A stretch of 20,873 bases of DNA from a virus. This document shows positions 20,101 through 20,873 of the stretch, in pieces. Within the stretch, counting starts at the first letter, position 1, and every line of letters begins with the position of its first letter. The notes beneath the pieces are model-generated. The model saw only the letters and a program-made list of their open reading frames with translations, ran no database searches and was not told the DNA's origin. The stretch is from positions 1 to 20,873 of IMG/VR virus record IMGVR_UViG_3300047121_000726, one strand, 5' to 3'. A program made the position numbers and the translations under genes.

Positions 20101-20873
20101 GCGGGGCGCGGTGCTGCTGTGCCGGAGCGTGCTGCCAGTGCTGGAAGGGCCCGCAGGGCGATGCCGGCGGCTGCTGCTATCGGCTGGGGGATGTCCTGCG
20201 GCTGACCTTCCCGCGTCCCGCGTTTGACACGGTCGCGATGTTCTCGAACGCGATGTCCTGCTCCGGCGCTCCGTTCACCGCATCGTGCGACGGGGCTTCG
20301 TGCCCGCCGGAGATCACCTATCCGAAGCGGTGCTGCTACACGATCGAGTGCAGCGACCAGCCCGACCTGTGGGTCGAGTACGAGTGCACCGCGACGCCGT
20401 GCGACGGGCTCGTCGTTTACCGCACGAACCCCGACGACGGGTTCTGCTACTGTCATCCCTACTACCAGTTCACCCTAAACGGCAACAGCAACTTCCCGCC
20501 CGGCACCCCGACCGCGTGCAACTACCCGCTGGAGATCCGATGGGTCTGCGCGGGCTGCCGGGTCATCGAGGATGTGTGCGCGACGCCGAGCGACTGGCGG
20601 CCGGACAGCGTCGAGCCGTGCCGGTTCGTCGATGCGCTCGGCAGTCCGTTCTACCTGCCCGCGGCGACGGCGCCCGGTTGGGAATGGACATGCGCGGGCA
20701 CCTGCCCGGGCGATGTCGACAACGGACCCTGCATCAACTGCATCGGCTCGACGGCGTGCACCTGCACGAACCAGGCGGGGCTCGGATGGCAGAATCCGTG
20801 CGAGTGCTCGTCGGAACCGTGCGAGGGCGAAGACCCGGGCGTCTGCATTTTCCCGTGCACCGTCGAGTACGAC
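20097..20873 (+). CDS. Extremely cysteine-rich protein, open at the right edge (partial)
   Basis: From ATG 20097 (ATGA overlap with the preceding gene) the frame stays open to the last base, 259 codons, with no stop. I count 34 cysteines. They cluster as CCC and CC pairs at the N-terminus (residues 6-15), then as C-x-C, CC and C-x-x-C groups such as YPKRCCY, FCYCHPYY, WVCAGC, PCINC, ACTC and PCEC. There is no signal peptide. The intervening sequence is beta-like and rich in aromatic residues, D, P and G. Such density suggests metal binding or a disulfide-rich surface or virion protein. No family recognised; I know short CC-x-x-x-x-x-C repeats in planctomycete proteins but cannot link this one to any function. 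Confidence 0.8.
   Translation, partial: MSGARCCCAGACCQCWKGPQGDAGGCCYRLGDVLRLTFPRPAFDTVAMFSNAMSCSGAPFTASCDGASCPPEITYPKRCCYTIECSDQPDLWVEYECTATPCDGLVVYRTNPDDGFCYCHPYYQFTLNGNSNFPPGTPTACNYPLEIRWVCAGCRVIEDVCATPSDWRPDSVEPCRFVDALGSPFYLPAATAPGWEWTCAGTCPGDVDNGPCINCIGSTACTCTNQAGLGWQNPCECSSEPCEGEDPGVCIFPCTVEYD

Noticed and set aside
1-20873. Apparent lack of CTAG as well as ACGT
   Set aside because: I saw no CTAG either, but this tetramer is rare in many bacterial genomes and TAG itself is scarce here, so it carries little information by itself.

Overview
The window is a virus or prophage late region: every gene I can support lies on the + strand, packed with ATGA, GTGA or few-base junctions, in the order of an HK97-type tailed phage (packaging, head, connector, tail, fibres, lysis-like genes). 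The base composition is G+C rich. The two tandem EF-hand loops at 18733-18882, each followed by a leucine-rich helix ending in W, look like the dockerin-like repeats common in planctomycete (especially Phycisphaerae-like) exported proteins. A planctomycete host is therefore my best inference, not a proven fact. No integrase, repressor, tRNA, insertion sequence or CRISPR array is visible, so integrated versus free state cannot be decided.

Layout. 1-814: small unknown genes in tight overlap. 811-1580: a RusA-like Holliday junction resolvase and an HNH endonuclease. 1581-1719: non-coding, with several inverted repeats, a candidate cos/packaging site. 1720-5913: terminase small subunit (P27 type, TTG start), terminase large subunit, portal and prohead protease. 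5914-6217: a strong terminator-like hairpin followed by a structured leader. 6218-8575: two adjacent, diverged HK97-fold major capsid genes; only the second carries an N-terminal scaffold (delta) region. 8632-10677: head completion, connector and tail completion genes. 10685-12354: tail tube, a two-frame tail assembly chaperone and a very short tape measure protein. 12354-18885: tail tip or fibre genes, including a collagen-like fibre, an SGNH-hydrolase spike with an inserted domain and a protein ending in a dockerin-like pair. 18882-20100: exported, membrane and lipoprotein genes that look like a lysis or envelope cassette. 20097 to the right edge: an open, extremely cysteine-rich protein.

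How the parts work together. HNH plus terminase cut and pump DNA through the portal into a prohead. The protease should remove the delta region of the second capsid protein, while the first capsid paralogue may fill a minor position. The connector genes join the head to a siphovirus-type tail whose tape measure (247 aa) predicts an unusually short tail. The fibre/spike set probably binds and modifies the host surface.

The most unusual signals are: complete absence of the tetramer ACGT across the whole window, carried by synonymous codon choice; the tandem capsid paralogues; a dockerin-like module on a probable virion protein; an SGNH spike with CDS in place of the GDS motif and a beta domain inserted in its catalytic fold; and a protein with 34 cysteines in 259 residues.
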